DNA of 36,050 bases from Mariniphaga sp. (GTDB lineage: Bacteria; Bacteroidota; Bacteroidia; Bacteroidales; Prolixibacteraceae): positions 1 to 36,050 of the forward strand of contig JAAFHB010000024.1 in NCBI GenBank assembly GCA_010906965.1, in the 5' to 3' direction. A program made the translations under genes and the position numbers. This document shows positions 16,702 to 24,845 of this stretch, piece after piece. How positions within the stretch are numbered: the stretch's first letter is position 1; each line of letters begins with the position of its first letter. The notes beneath the pieces were generated by a model that saw only the letters and a list, made by a program, of their open reading frames with translations, had not been told where the DNA came from and did no database searches.

Positions 16702-19422
16702 ATGAAAGTATCATTTAAAATCGATTATCAGACGATTTGGGGTCAGACCCTTTTTGTATCAGGATCTGCCGTGGAGTTTGGCGAATGGGATCCTTCAAAA
16801 GCATTGCCAATGAAGAACGTTGTTCCCGGTGAATGGGAAACTGAAATCAGCTTTCCTTCAGGTAAAAGGCTCGAATACAAATACTTGATAAAAAATCAGG
16901 ATGGAAATTTTATTTGGGAAGGTGGCAAAAATCGTGTGCTTGAGATCGTGGAAATGGATTTTGAAGAGATAAGATGCCGCGATTTCTGGCGAGTCCGGCG
17001 TGAATCAGATGTACCATTATTCTCATCTGCATTCACCAAAGTGTTGTTTTGCAGAGCAAATACCAGCGCGGTCAATAATAATCTTCATTTCAAGAAAACA
17101 CTGAGAATTCAAATTCATGTTCCCAAAGTAAATCCGGATTGCAAGATTGGTATTCTTGGAGACCAACCTACTCTTGGGAATTGGATGGATGAGTACACTC
17201 TTCTTATGGATGATAAGCAGTTCCCGCTGTGGAGTATTGATATCGATGCCGAAAAACTTAAGTTTCCTCTTCAGTTCAAATACGTCGTTTACAATACGGT
17301 TACAAAAAAAGTCTTTGTATGGGAACAGGGAAGTAACCGTATGATAAGAGATTATGTCTGCAAAAGTTCTAAAAGTATAAAAATTCATACCGATGAGAGT
17401 TTCCGGTTCCCGGTTAAACACTGGAAAGGTGCCGGCGTTGCCGTCCCCGTATTTTCGTTGCGAACCGACAAAAGCGGCGGAATTGGCGAATTTCCGGATA
17501 TTAAAAAACTGGTTGATTGGGCCAAACTGACAGGTTTAAAGTTAGTTCAGTTGCTTCCTTTGAATGAAACAGTGTCGACACATACCTGGATTGATACTTA
17601 TCCGTATAAGTCGATTTCAACGATGGCACTTCACCCTGTTTATTTAAATATCAATAAAATAGGTGTACTTGATGATGAAAATCTGATGATTGGATTTGTA
17701 CAGGCGCTTTCAGGCTTTAATGCGCTTGAAACGGTTCATTACGAAGATGTTCATAGAATTAAATCAAAATTTTTCAAGTTGATTTTCGATCAGCAGCAAG
17801 AACTGTTTATGATTGATCCACCTTTTTTGAAATTTTTTGAGGAAAACAAGGAATGGCTTGTCCCCTATGCCGCATTTTGCTACCTGCGCGACAAATACAA
17901 AACGGCCAATTTCAGGAAGTGGTCGGAATTTCATGTTTACAAGGCAGAAGAGATTAAACAGTTGTGTGCTGATAATAAAGCGACCTTTCCCGATATAGCA
18001 GTTCATTATTTTATTCAATATCACGCGCACAAACAATTACTTGATGCGGCTGAATATGCAAGGGTGAATGGAGTGGTACTGAAAGGTGATATTCCAATTG
18101 GGATAAGTCCCGATAGTGTTGAAGCCTGGACACATCCCGAATTATTTAATCTCGATCAACAGGCAGGAGCTCCGCCGGATGAATTTGCAGATCTTGGTCA
18201 AAACTGGGGATTTCCGACCTATAATTGGGAGAAGATGGCGAATGACAATTTCTCGTGGTGGAATAAACGACTGAAGCAAATGTCGCTTTACTTTGACGCA
18301 ACACGCATCGATCATATCCTCGGTTTTTTCCGGATCTGGGAAATTCCGGTTAACCAGGTTCAGGGAATATTGGGGCATTTTCGGCCCGCCTTACCTTTTA
18401 GTCGCGATGAAATTATCGATAGTGGAATTATTTTCAATGAAGAGCGTTTTACAAAGCCCTACATCCGCGATTATTTTCTTCCTGAGTTGTTTGGAAACGA
18501 AACAGAGGAGGTAAAATTAAATTATCTGACCGAATATGAGCCAGGTAAATACGATTTAAAACCGGCTTTTACAACACAGCGTAAAGTTTGGGATTGTTTC
18601 GAATCTGCTAAGAAGGGCAACGAATTAACTGGAAAAGAGACACGTATCCGCGATGGTCTTTGTTCGTTAATTGCCGAGGTACTTTTTATTCGTGATCCTT
18701 ACCATCCCACTTTATTCCATCCGCGGGTGGCATTTCATAATACCAATTCGTACCTGAATCTGAAATCGGATGTACGATATGCACTTGATGATCTCTATAT
18801 CGAATTTTTCTATCACAGACATGATGAATTTTGGAAAAATCATGCGTTGAAACTTTTGCCGGCAATCATGAATGCTACCGATATGCTGATCTGCGGCGAA
18901 GATCTTGGAATGGTGCCCGATTGTGTGCCAGGTGTAATGCGCAATTTGGGCATTTTAAGTCTCGAAATACAACGAATGCCAAAAGACCCGCGGGTTGAGT
19001 TTGCACATCCGGCTGATGCTCCATATTTGTCGGTTTGTTCCACATCAACGCACGATATGTCAACACTTAGAGGTTGGTGGGAAGAAGATCGGTTGCACAG
19101 CGAAAGATTTTTCAGGCAGGTAATGGGCCAAAAAGGTGATTGTCCTTATTATATGGAACCCTGGATTGCGCGAGATATTTTAAATATGCACTTCTACTCT
19201 CCGGCAATGTGGGCAATATTTCCAATACAAGACCTTTTAGCAATGGATGGAAGACTCCGTTGGGACAATACCGATGGCGAAAGGATCAATGTTCCTGCAA
19301 TTGCGCAACACTATTGGCGCTATAGAATGCACCTAAAGCTTGAAGAATTAATCAATGAAAAGAAGTTGAATGTCGAATTACGCTCCATGATCAGCGCCTC
19401 AGGAAGATGTTCTGAAAGCTGA
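16702..19422 (+). CDS. malQ: 4-alpha-glucanotransferase with two N-terminal CBM20 modules
   Basis: The 906-residue protein carries two starch-binding CBM20-type modules (about 1-97 and 130-232; GSAVEFGEWD and GDQPTLGNW are their characteristic turns) followed by a GH77 amylomaltase domain (about 245-895). The nucleophile is D537 in RIDH, the acid/base is E733 in CGEDLGMVPD, and the transition-state Asp is D785 in STHDM. It transfers alpha-1,4-glucan segments and produces glucose and longer maltodextrins in the cytoplasm; there is no signal peptide. This two-CBM20 architecture is like plant DPE2 and is common in Bacteroidota. The pullulanase gene at 34213 would supply linear glucans to the same pathway. 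Confidence 0.95.
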   Translation: MKVSFKIDYQTIWGQTLFVSGSAVEFGEWDPSKALPMKNVVPGEWETEISFPSGKRLEYKYLIKNQDGNFIWEGGKNRVLEIVEMDFEEIRCRDFWRVRRESDVPLFSSAFTKVLFCRANTSAVNNNLHFKKTLRIQIHVPKVNPDCKIGILGDQPTLGNWMDEYTLLMDDKQFPLWSIDIDAEKLKFPLQFKYVVYNTVTKKVFVWEQGSNRMIRDYVCKSSKSIKIHTDESFRFPVKHWKGAGVAVPVFSLRTDKSGGIGEFPDIKKLVDWAKLTGLKLVQLLPLNETVSTHTWIDTYPYKSISTMALHPVYLNINKIGVLDDENLMIGFVQALSGFNALETVHYEDVHRIKSKFFKLIFDQQQELFMIDPPFLKFFEENKEWLVPYAAFCYLRDKYKTANFRKWSEFHVYKAEEIKQLCADNKATFPDIAVHYFIQYHAHKQLLDAAEYARVNGVVLKGDIPIGISPDSVEAWTHPELFNLDQQAGAPPDEFADLGQNWGFPTYNWEKMANDNFSWWNKRLKQMSLYFDATRIDHILGFFRIWEIPVNQVQGILGHFRPALPFSRDEIIDSGIIFNEERFTKPYIRDYFLPELFGNETEEVKLNYLTEYEPGKYDLKPAFTTQRKVWDCFESAKKGNELTGKETRIRDGLCSLIAEVLFIRDPYHPTLFHPRVAFHNTNSYLNLKSDVRYALDDLYIEFFYHRHDEFWKNHALKLLPAIMNATDMLICGEDLGMVPDCVPGVMRNLGILSLEIQRMPKDPRVEFAHPADAPYLSVCSTSTHDMSTLRGWWEEDRLHSERFFRQVMGQKGDCPYYMEPWIARDILNMHFYSPAMWAIFPIQDLLAMDGRLRWDNTDGERINVPAIAQHYWRYRMHLKLEELINEKKLNVELRSMISASGRCSES

Positions 19423-19434
19423 TTTCAGCTGTTC

Positions 19435-19460
19435 GCCGATATTTTACCGACACTTGCCGA
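19435..19460 (+). promoter_or_regulatory. Triple CCGA direct repeat upstream of LiaF-LytS-LytTR operon
   Basis: GCCGAT, ACCGAC and GCCGAT are spaced so that CCGA begins at 19436, 19447 and 19457, that is, 11 and 10 bases apart, one helical turn each. A weaker fourth copy ACCGGA lies at 19484-19489. Repeats on one DNA face just upstream of a -7 element are typical of activator sites; LytTR proteins bind direct repeats at such spacing. The regulator is an inference. Confidence 0.5.
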
Positions 19461-19490
19461 TTCTTGATTTAAATCAGCCACTTACCGGAT

Positions 19491-19498
19491 TAGATTTG
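19491..19498 (+). promoter_or_regulatory. Candidate -7 element for the LiaF-like operon
   Basis: TAGATTTG matches TAnnTTTG and lies 48 bases before the start codon. The closest TTG (19464-19466) is 24 bases upstream, too far for the constitutive consensus, which would fit an activator-dependent promoter. Confidence 0.45.
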
Positions 19499-19546
19499 TG
19501 TGAGTTTAAAAAAGGTTTCTAGTCAACAATTTTAAAAAAAAACACA

Positions 19547-20299
19547 ATGATTAAGTACGACGAATCTCCGGAACCGAATGATTCATCTTCTGTCCGGCAA
19601 AAAAACAAGAATTACGATTCCCGAACTTTTGTGGGAATTATATTTGTATTTATAGGAGCTGTATTGATTGCCCGGAATTTTGGGTGGCTTGATTATGATT
19701 TTGCAAGGGATTTAATTAGTTGGCAGATGCTGCTGATCGTTATCGGACTTTTCCAGTTAGCTCGTAGAGCCTATACTCCTGCTATTGTTCTGATTGGCAT
19801 TGGTCTTTTCTTTTTAATTGATTTTCCCGATAACTTCAGGGAAAATTTCTGGCCTATCTTAATTATTCTGGTTGGTGTATCATTTATTCTTCAGTGGAGG
19901 CGCACTCCTCATCAAAAACATCGTGGTACTTTTGGAGGTGACTTCAATAGTTCAATCGATTATATTGATGAAACCGCTATTTTTGGTGGTAGAACCGTAT
20001 CGGTGGTGAGCGAAAACTTTCAGGGAGGAAAAGTAACTGCAATATTTGGCGGATCGAATATTAACTTGCGCTATGCTAAACCTGTCCCTGGATGTACGAT
20101 TGATGTGGCTAATATTTTTGGCGGAACTAAAATCATTGTCCCCGAAGATTGGAATGTAAAAGTTGAAGTCGTGTCGATTTTTGGCGGGTTCGAAGATAAA
20201 CGGGGTTCCTCTGTCATTTCGAGAACAGGTTCAGGAAAAATTGTTGTGATTAAAGGAACCTGCATTTTTGGTGGTGGCGAAGTAAATTCGATGCCATAG
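19547..20299 (+). CDS. LiaF-like membrane protein (LiaF-TM plus LiaF C-terminal domain)
   Basis: The 250-residue protein has a short hydrophilic N-terminus, four hydrophobic segments (about 27-44, 59-73, 77-92, 101-117), and a C-terminal beta-rich domain with five IFGG motifs at 145, 166, 190, 211 and 240, roughly every 20-30 residues, as in the beta-solenoid of LiaF. In Firmicutes LiaF represses the LiaRS cell-envelope stress system. Here it precedes a LytS-type kinase by 2 bases and a LytTR regulator, so it may modulate that kinase. The C-terminal domain likely faces the cytoplasm, but the topology is not certain. A repeat upstream of its promoter suggests regulation by the operon's own regulator. 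Confidence 0.87.
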   Translation: MIKYDESPEPNDSSSVRQKNKNYDSRTFVGIIFVFIGAVLIARNFGWLDYDFARDLISWQMLLIVIGLFQLARRAYTPAIVLIGIGLFFLIDFPDNFRENFWPILIILVGVSFILQWRRTPHQKHRGTFGGDFNSSIDYIDETAIFGGRTVSVVSENFQGGKVTAIFGGSNINLRYAKPVPGCTIDVANIFGGTKIIVPEDWNVKVEVVSIFGGFEDKRGSSVISRTGSGKIVVIKGTCIFGGGEVNSMP

Positions 20300-20301
20300 A
20301 C

Positions 20302-21363
20302 ATGGAGCATCCTGTAACAGCAAATAAAATTTCAGGACTGATTTACTGGTTTTTTCCGGTTGCGGTAGGAATTATACAGGCAGTATTTAATAGTTATTAT
20401 CAAATACTGCCTGTTACTATTGCATTTATCGATGGTTTGACTTTTTATTTGGTGCTTGGACTTTTAGGAATTGCAGTCTGGTACGTTGTAAGATACAACG
20501 ATCCCGAAAAAAGCGCAGTCATACAAATACTTGTGAGTCATATTGCTGCTGCGGTTGTTTTTACATCCTTGTGGATCGTATCCTCCGGAATCATTGTAAA
20601 GATATTGATCAACAATCCGTTGTATGATCAATATTTAAATGATCTCATTACGGAACGGATTATTGGAGGGATTGTATTTTACATTCTGCTTGTAAGCATT
20701 TATTACACATATGTATTTAGTCAGCATAACCGCGAAAAATTGCTAAGGGAGTCAGAATGGCAAAATCAGATTCGAAAAACGCAACTTAGTGCGTTGAAAT
20801 CGCAGATTAATCCGCATTTCCTTTTTAATACCCTTAACTCTATAGCATCTCTCACATTAACTAATCCTGAAAAAGCGCACGGAATGGTAATTGCATTATC
20901 TGATTTCATGCGCTATTCGCTTCGCAAGCAACAAGATGATATGGTGACTCTTGAAGTTGAATTACGAAATATCGGGTTATATCTTCAAATCGAAAAAATC
21001 AGGTTTGGGAATAACCTTTTATACCGGTTCGATGTGGAAGAAGCTTGTAATCATCATTTGATTCCTAATTTGATTCTTCAGCCGTTATTCGAAAATGCAA
21101 TAAAATACGGGGTTTATGAAACCTCGAAACCTGTTGAAGTTATTCTTGATGCCAGAAAATTTCCCAATGCGATGGAAATAACTGTAATCAATGATTTTGA
21201 TCCTGAATCTGTTCCATTAAAAGGGGAAGGTGTCGGACTTGCTAATATTAAGGACCGGCTTTGGCTGGTATACGGAAGCTCCAGACTTCTCACGATTGAG
21301 CGCGGGAATACCCGATTCTCAGTAACGATGATTATTCCGGATATCGCAGAAAGTATTCATTAG
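20302..21363 (+). CDS. LytS/YehU-family sensor histidine kinase
   Basis: The 353-residue kinase has about five hydrophobic segments in residues 11-140, then a short coiled stretch and the His_kinase domain. H172 in INPHFLFNTLNSI is the phosphoacceptor; the N-box is ILQPLFENAIKYG (N265) and the G2 box is GEGVGLANI (308-316). There is no periplasmic sensor domain, so the signal is probably read in the membrane or through the LiaF-like neighbour. The start codon is 2 bases after the preceding stop and the partner regulator follows after 24 bases, a single operon. Confidence 0.93.
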   Translation: MEHPVTANKISGLIYWFFPVAVGIIQAVFNSYYQILPVTIAFIDGLTFYLVLGLLGIAVWYVVRYNDPEKSAVIQILVSHIAAAVVFTSLWIVSSGIIVKILINNPLYDQYLNDLITERIIGGIVFYILLVSIYYTYVFSQHNREKLLRESEWQNQIRKTQLSALKSQINPHFLFNTLNSIASLTLTNPEKAHGMVIALSDFMRYSLRKQQDDMVTLEVELRNIGLYLQIEKIRFGNNLLYRFDVEEACNHHLIPNLILQPLFENAIKYGVYETSKPVEVILDARKFPNAMEITVINDFDPESVPLKGEGVGLANIKDRLWLVYGSSRLLTIERGNTRFSVTMIIPDIAESIH

Positions 21364-21387
21364 GGAAATTGATATAATTACAACACA

Positions 21388-22134
21388 ATGAATAAAATAA
21401 GAACATTAATTATTGATGATGAATCGCTTGCAAGAGATTTACTTCGTCATTATCTCTCAAAAGACGAGCGGGTTGAACTTATTGGTGAGTGCTCAAATGG
21501 ATTTGAAGGGGTTCTTGCCATTCAGGAATTGAATCCGGATCTGGTTTTTCTTGATATTCAGATGCCAAAAATCACAGGTTTTGAAATGCTTGAATTGGTT
21601 CCAAATCCGCCTGTTATCATATTTTCTACAGCATATGATCAATATGCCATCCGCGCTTTCGAAGCCAATGCGATTGATTACCTTCTAAAGCCATATCCTT
21701 TTGAAAGAGTGGTTGCGGCCTTGGACAAAGCCGCTGAAAAACTTAAAATTAAAACGGTTTCACCGGAAATTGAAAAGCTGATCGAAACTCATGATGAGGA
21801 TTCAGGGTTGCTCAACCGCGTTGTTGTTAAATCGGGTCGGAAAATTCAGGTAATTCCGGTAGAATCGATCTATTACATTGAATCGCAAGATGATTTTGTA
21901 ATGATTTATTGTGGCGAAGGTCATTTTATGAAACAAAAAACGATGAAATTTTTCGAGCAACACCTCGACGGGAACCAATTTGTGCGGATTCATCGTTCTT
22001 ACTTGCTCAACCTAACGCATATTTCTGAGATTCAGCAATACGAAAAGGAGTCGTGGATTGTGCTGACCAGGCAAGGTGCAAAATTGAAGGTCAGTAAAGC
22101 GGGATATGCAAATCTTAAAGAGAAATTGAAATAA
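21388..22134 (+). CDS. LytTR-family response regulator
   Basis: The 248-residue protein has an N-terminal receiver (DDE at 10-12, phosphoacceptor D56 in LVFLDIQMP, K102-region LLKPYPF) and a C-terminal LytTR DNA-binding domain (about 147-248, with IYYIESQDDFVMIY and FVRIHRSYLLNL). It is the cognate partner of the preceding kinase. LytTR proteins recognise direct repeats one to one-and-a-half turns apart; the CCGA triple repeat upstream of the operon is a reasonable autoregulatory target, although binding cannot be shown from sequence. Confidence 0.93.
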   Translation: MNKIRTLIIDDESLARDLLRHYLSKDERVELIGECSNGFEGVLAIQELNPDLVFLDIQMPKITGFEMLELVPNPPVIIFSTAYDQYAIRAFEANAIDYLLKPYPFERVVAALDKAAEKLKIKTVSPEIEKLIETHDEDSGLLNRVVVKSGRKIQVIPVESIYYIESQDDFVMIYCGEGHFMKQKTMKFFEQHLDGNQFVRIHRSYLLNLTHISEIQQYEKESWIVLTRQGAKLKVSKAGYANLKEKLK

Positions 22135-22214
22135 TTCGGAACGGGAAGGAATTGGCCATTTTGAAAAATGGAAATCTTTTGATAAAAACGGGAGAGAAAC
22201 AAAACTAACTGGTG

Positions 22215-22519
22215 ATGATTATTCAGTATTCCGTTGAAAACTCGGTTTTGAATGATTTTAACAGAGCTTCTAATTATGACAAAAGAATTAATACCTTAGC
22301 AGTAATATCCAGAGACAGATAAAGGGTCATAATTAAAGACAAGGGATTAGGAATAGCGACTGATAATCAGTCTGAAATGGGAATAGGAATTAAAATAACA
22401 AAGAACGAAATGCCTTACTTGAAAACAATGCTCATGTTTAGATTGAATTTTACGTTGATAATTATCATCATGGAACAACTATTACGATCGGGTTCCCTTT
22501 AAAAATTAAAAAAGACTGA
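22215..22519 (+). pseudogene. Decayed C-terminus of a LytS-type histidine kinase
   Basis: The frame from 22215 reads an N-box-like IIQYSVENSVLND, then hits a TAA at 22320-22322. The same frame continues with a G1-like VIIKDKGLGIATDN and a G2-like MGIGIKITKNEMPYLK. Near 22420 the homology moves to another frame, NNAHV-stop-IEFYVDNYHHGTTITIGFPLK, which ends at TGA 22517-22519, two bases before the next regulator gene. The order N-box, G1, G2 and terminal GTTITIGFP strand is that of the GHKL ATPase domain of LytS-family kinases. Two in-frame stops and a frameshift show inactivation. The 22135-22214 stretch may hold more of the same relic, but I cannot read it. Confidence 0.8.
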
Positions 22520-22521
22520 AA

Positions 22522-23274
22522 ATGATTAATGCTGTAATCATAGAAGATGAACCTTTACTGGGAAAAAACTTGGCCATGATGCTTCGGGAATATTGTCCTG
22601 ATGTCAAGGTTGTTGCACTTCTTGATTCTGGGAAAATGGCGTTGGATATTCTTCCGGTAATTCAGTACGACCTGATTTTTTCCGATATTCAACTTGGTGA
22701 TATGGATGCATTTTGCCTTTTTGAACGACTCGAAAATACTGATCAACATATTATTTTCATTACAGCACATGACAAATTTGCGTTAAATGCTTTCAAATTA
22801 GATGCCATAGATTATCTTTTAAAACCGATCCTTCCCGAAGATTTGATACGTGCAGTAAACAGGGCGATCGAACGTTTTGCAGGTATTGATAAATCAAATC
22901 CTTTATACGGAGCTTTTACGGCTCAAAAAAGTGGCAAAATTTTGATTAAAAGCAACGATGAAATTCACTTTCTTTCACCTGAAAAAATTATTTATTGTGA
23001 GGCCGACGGTGCTTATACAAAAGTTTATCTTGATGATAACGATTCGGATTATAAACTAGTTACCACACATTTAAAGAAAATAGAAGAAGCACTACCCAAA
23101 AATATGTTTTACAGAATCCATGATGCTCATATCGTGAACTGTAACTTTATCGACCATATCAAATACCCCAAAAGGATTTGTGTATTAAACCATATTACCG
23201 ACTCAGAAAAAACGCAGCTCAAAATCTCCGAGCGAAGATACCAGAGCTTTCTTGAATTCCTTAAAAACAACTAA
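22522..23274 (+). CDS. LytTR-family response regulator, apparently orphaned
   Basis: The 250-residue protein has a receiver domain (EDE at 8-10, phosphoacceptor D55 in LIFSDIQLGD, LLKPILPED) and a C-terminal LytTR domain (about 145-250, with IIYCEADGAYTKVYL and FYRIHDAHIVN). It is clearly related to but distinct from the regulator at 21388. The gene directly upstream is a wrecked kinase whose stop is two bases before this start, so this regulator has probably lost its partner. It is intact, which suggests recent loss, cross-talk with the neighbouring kinase, or activity without phosphorylation. Confidence 0.92.
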   Translation: MINAVIIEDEPLLGKNLAMMLREYCPDVKVVALLDSGKMALDILPVIQYDLIFSDIQLGDMDAFCLFERLENTDQHIIFITAHDKFALNAFKLDAIDYLLKPILPEDLIRAVNRAIERFAGIDKSNPLYGAFTAQKSGKILIKSNDEIHFLSPEKIIYCEADGAYTKVYLDDNDSDYKLVTTHLKKIEEALPKNMFYRIHDAHIVNCNFIDHIKYPKRICVLNHITDSEKTQLKISERRYQSFLEFLKNN

Positions 23275-23588
23275 TTTTAATTTTAGGGTTACGCTTATTG
23301 GTAAAAACACTACAACTGTTAGGGAAAGTATCACAGCTGCCAAGTTGATGACGAATAATGATGCTGCAATGTATTCTGCGTGTAATTTTTGTTGACATTT
23401 GCACCGTTCATTTTTGTTCAGACCCTAATCGTTCATTATATAATCAACTCCCCTCTGGCAGGAAATAGATCCTGTCAGAGTCATTATTTCTCCTGAAAAT
23501 ATTATTTCCAACAATTCTTTTCTCCAAATATTTAACAGTCAACCCAATATATTAATTGTAAATTTACATTTAATTCGAACCTCAGTCC
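23275..23588. other. Gene-free gap with GTT-boxes and a stem-loop
   Basis: No complete gene is visible. GTTGA or GTTCA occurs at 23391, 23406, 23416 and 23431 (spacings 15, 10, 15); the copy ACCGTTCAT (23403-23411) fits the general LytTR half-site consensus. A frame from about 23288 to 23395 reads protein-like (VTLIGKNTTTVRESIT at its start) without a start codon, possibly a relic. A stem-loop follows at 23453-23480. The 23481-23588 stretch is AT-rich leader of the next gene with no clear TAnnTTTG. Confidence 0.45.
23453..23480 (+). terminator. Stem-loop, possible terminator
   Basis: CTCTGGCAGGA (23453-23463) pairs with TCCTGTCAGAG (23470-23480), 11 bp with one G-T wobble, around a 6-base loop. 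The following TCATTATTTC is only moderately T-rich, so termination is plausible but not certain. Confidence 0.5.
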
Positions 23589-23996
23589 ATGAACAACAGC
23601 GAAGTAAATATTGTATTATTTGATGGGGTTTGTAATCTCTGCAATAAAACCGTAAAGTTTATTATTCGTAATGATTCAAAGGCAAAATTCAGATTTGCTT
23701 CGGTGCAGAGCGAAAGTGGGCAATTACTTCTCGGACAACTTGGTTTTCCGCTTGACCGTTTCGATTCGCTCGTTTACATTAGCGACAGTAAGTTTTATGT
23801 AAAATCAACAGCCGTTTTGAGGATTTTAAGGGAATTGGGACGCGGATGGCAGTTGTTGTACGCCTTTGTAATAATTCCGCTGTTTTTGCGGGATGGGGTA
23901 TACAACCTCATTGCAAAACGGAGATACAAATGGTTTGGCAAAAGAGAAACCTGCCTGATTCCATCCCAGGAATATCAGGTAAGATTTCTTGATTAG
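23589..23996 (+). CDS. DCC-family (DUF393) thiol-disulfide oxidoreductase-like protein
   Basis: The 135-residue protein starts with the DCC signature VLFDGVCNLCNKTVKF, with D12 and the redox-type pair C15-C18. Conserved family segments RFASVQSESGQ and the C-terminal basic WFGKRETC are present. DCC/DUF393 proteins have a thioredoxin-like fold and are thought to be membrane-associated redox proteins; the physiological substrate is unknown. It stands alone, with a 163-base gap before the TetR promoter. Confidence 0.88.
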   Translation: MNNSEVNIVLFDGVCNLCNKTVKFIIRNDSKAKFRFASVQSESGQLLLGQLGFPLDRFDSLVYISDSKFYVKSTAVLRILRELGRGWQLLYAFVIIPLFLRDGVYNLIAKRRYKWFGKRETCLIPSQEYQVRFLD

Positions 23997-24123
23997 GAAT
24001 TCTTTTACATTAAAAAATAAATTCAAAGTTTTTCTTTGCTATATTGCCGGTATTATTGGAAATAACAAAACCAAAGTTTTTTTCAATTAATCAATTAGAT
24101 TATATACCTTTACGTATTGGATT

Positions 24124-24139
24124 CGCCAAATTTTTGGCG
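24124..24139. promoter_or_regulatory. Palindrome over the TetR gene promoter, candidate operator
   Basis: CGCCAAA-TT-TTTGGCG is a perfect 7-bp-arm inverted repeat. Its right arm includes the TTTG of the -33 element of the tetR promoter, so a bound dimer would block polymerase. The position is that expected for autorepression by a TetR regulator. Confidence 0.6.
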
Positions 24140-24162
24140 TTTGACTAAAATCGTTATATTTG
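24133..24162 (+). promoter_or_regulatory. TetR gene promoter (TTTG-N18-TATATTTG)
   Basis: TTTG at 24133-24136 and TATATTTG at 24155-24162 are separated by 18 bases, a good Bacteroidota promoter. It excludes the in-frame TTG at 24160 as a start and supports ATG 24190. Confidence 0.7.
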
Positions 24163-24189
24163 CCGGAACAGTTTTATCAACATAAAAAT

Positions 24190-24792
24190 ATGAGTATCGA
24201 AAATAGTAGTATTAAAAGGGATGCTGTAAGAGAGAATATTCTGAAAATAGCCCAGGAGATCTTTAGCAAATACGGGTATAAGAAAACAACCCTTGACGAT
24301 ATTGCAAATGCTGTGCGAAAAGGCAAAAGTTCTCTTTACTACTACTTTAACAGTAAGGAAGATCTTTTTCAGGAAGTAATTCAAAAAGAGGCAGATATTC
24401 TTCGTGAAGAATTATCGAAAGTGCTTCTGAAAGATATGGATCCAGCAGAAAAACTGCGAGATTATGTGATGACTAAAATCACAACTTACCGGCAATTGGC
24501 CAATTTTTACAACGCTATCGAGAACGACACTGCAGCAGTGGAGTTTATTGATAAGATAAAATCACAATACTATCAGGAAGAAATTCGTATGATGAAACGG
24601 ATTTTGTTGGAAGGGGCCCGTCAGCGGAAATTTATCGTAAAGGACTTTGCTCTTGTCGCGATAGGTATTACAACTGCAATACGCGGACTCGAAATGCCGC
24701 TTTCTGCCGGGCCTTATCGCTCGACTGATCTTGGTAAAAGTGTCGATTCTATTGTGAAAATAATTTGCTACGGAATCATGAAAAGAGATTAA
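24190..24792 (+). CDS. TetR/AcrR-family transcriptional regulator
   Basis: The 200-residue protein has an N-terminal TetR helix-turn-helix (about 11-60: ENILKIAQEIFSKYGYKKTTLDDIANAV and KSSLYYYFNSKEDLF) and a variable C-terminal ligand/dimerisation domain resembling those of the fatty-acid or stress regulators common in Bacteroidota. It is probably a ligand-controlled repressor. No efflux or metabolic gene is cotranscribed with it; a terminator follows. The palindrome at 24124 is a likely own operator and a useful query for other targets. Confidence 0.92.
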   Translation: MSIENSSIKRDAVRENILKIAQEIFSKYGYKKTTLDDIANAVRKGKSSLYYYFNSKEDLFQEVIQKEADILREELSKVLLKDMDPAEKLRDYVMTKITTYRQLANFYNAIENDTAAVEFIDKIKSQYYQEEIRMMKRILLEGARQRKFIVKDFALVAIGITTAIRGLEMPLSAGPYRSTDLGKSVDSIVKIICYGIMKRD

Positions 24793-24804
24793 AGATATTG
24801 ACGA

Positions 24805-24842
24805 AAAAACCGCTTACCCCCGTTCAAGGATAAGCGGCTTTT
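24805..24842. terminator. Bidirectional terminator between TetR and DUF4837 genes
   Basis: CCGCTTA (24810-24816) pairs with TAAGCGG (24831-24837); A-run before and T-run after extend it after one mismatch. The loop is 14 bases. It lies between convergent genes and carries an A-run on the left and a T-run on the right, so it can serve both. Confidence 0.7.
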
Positions 24843-24845
24843 GGC

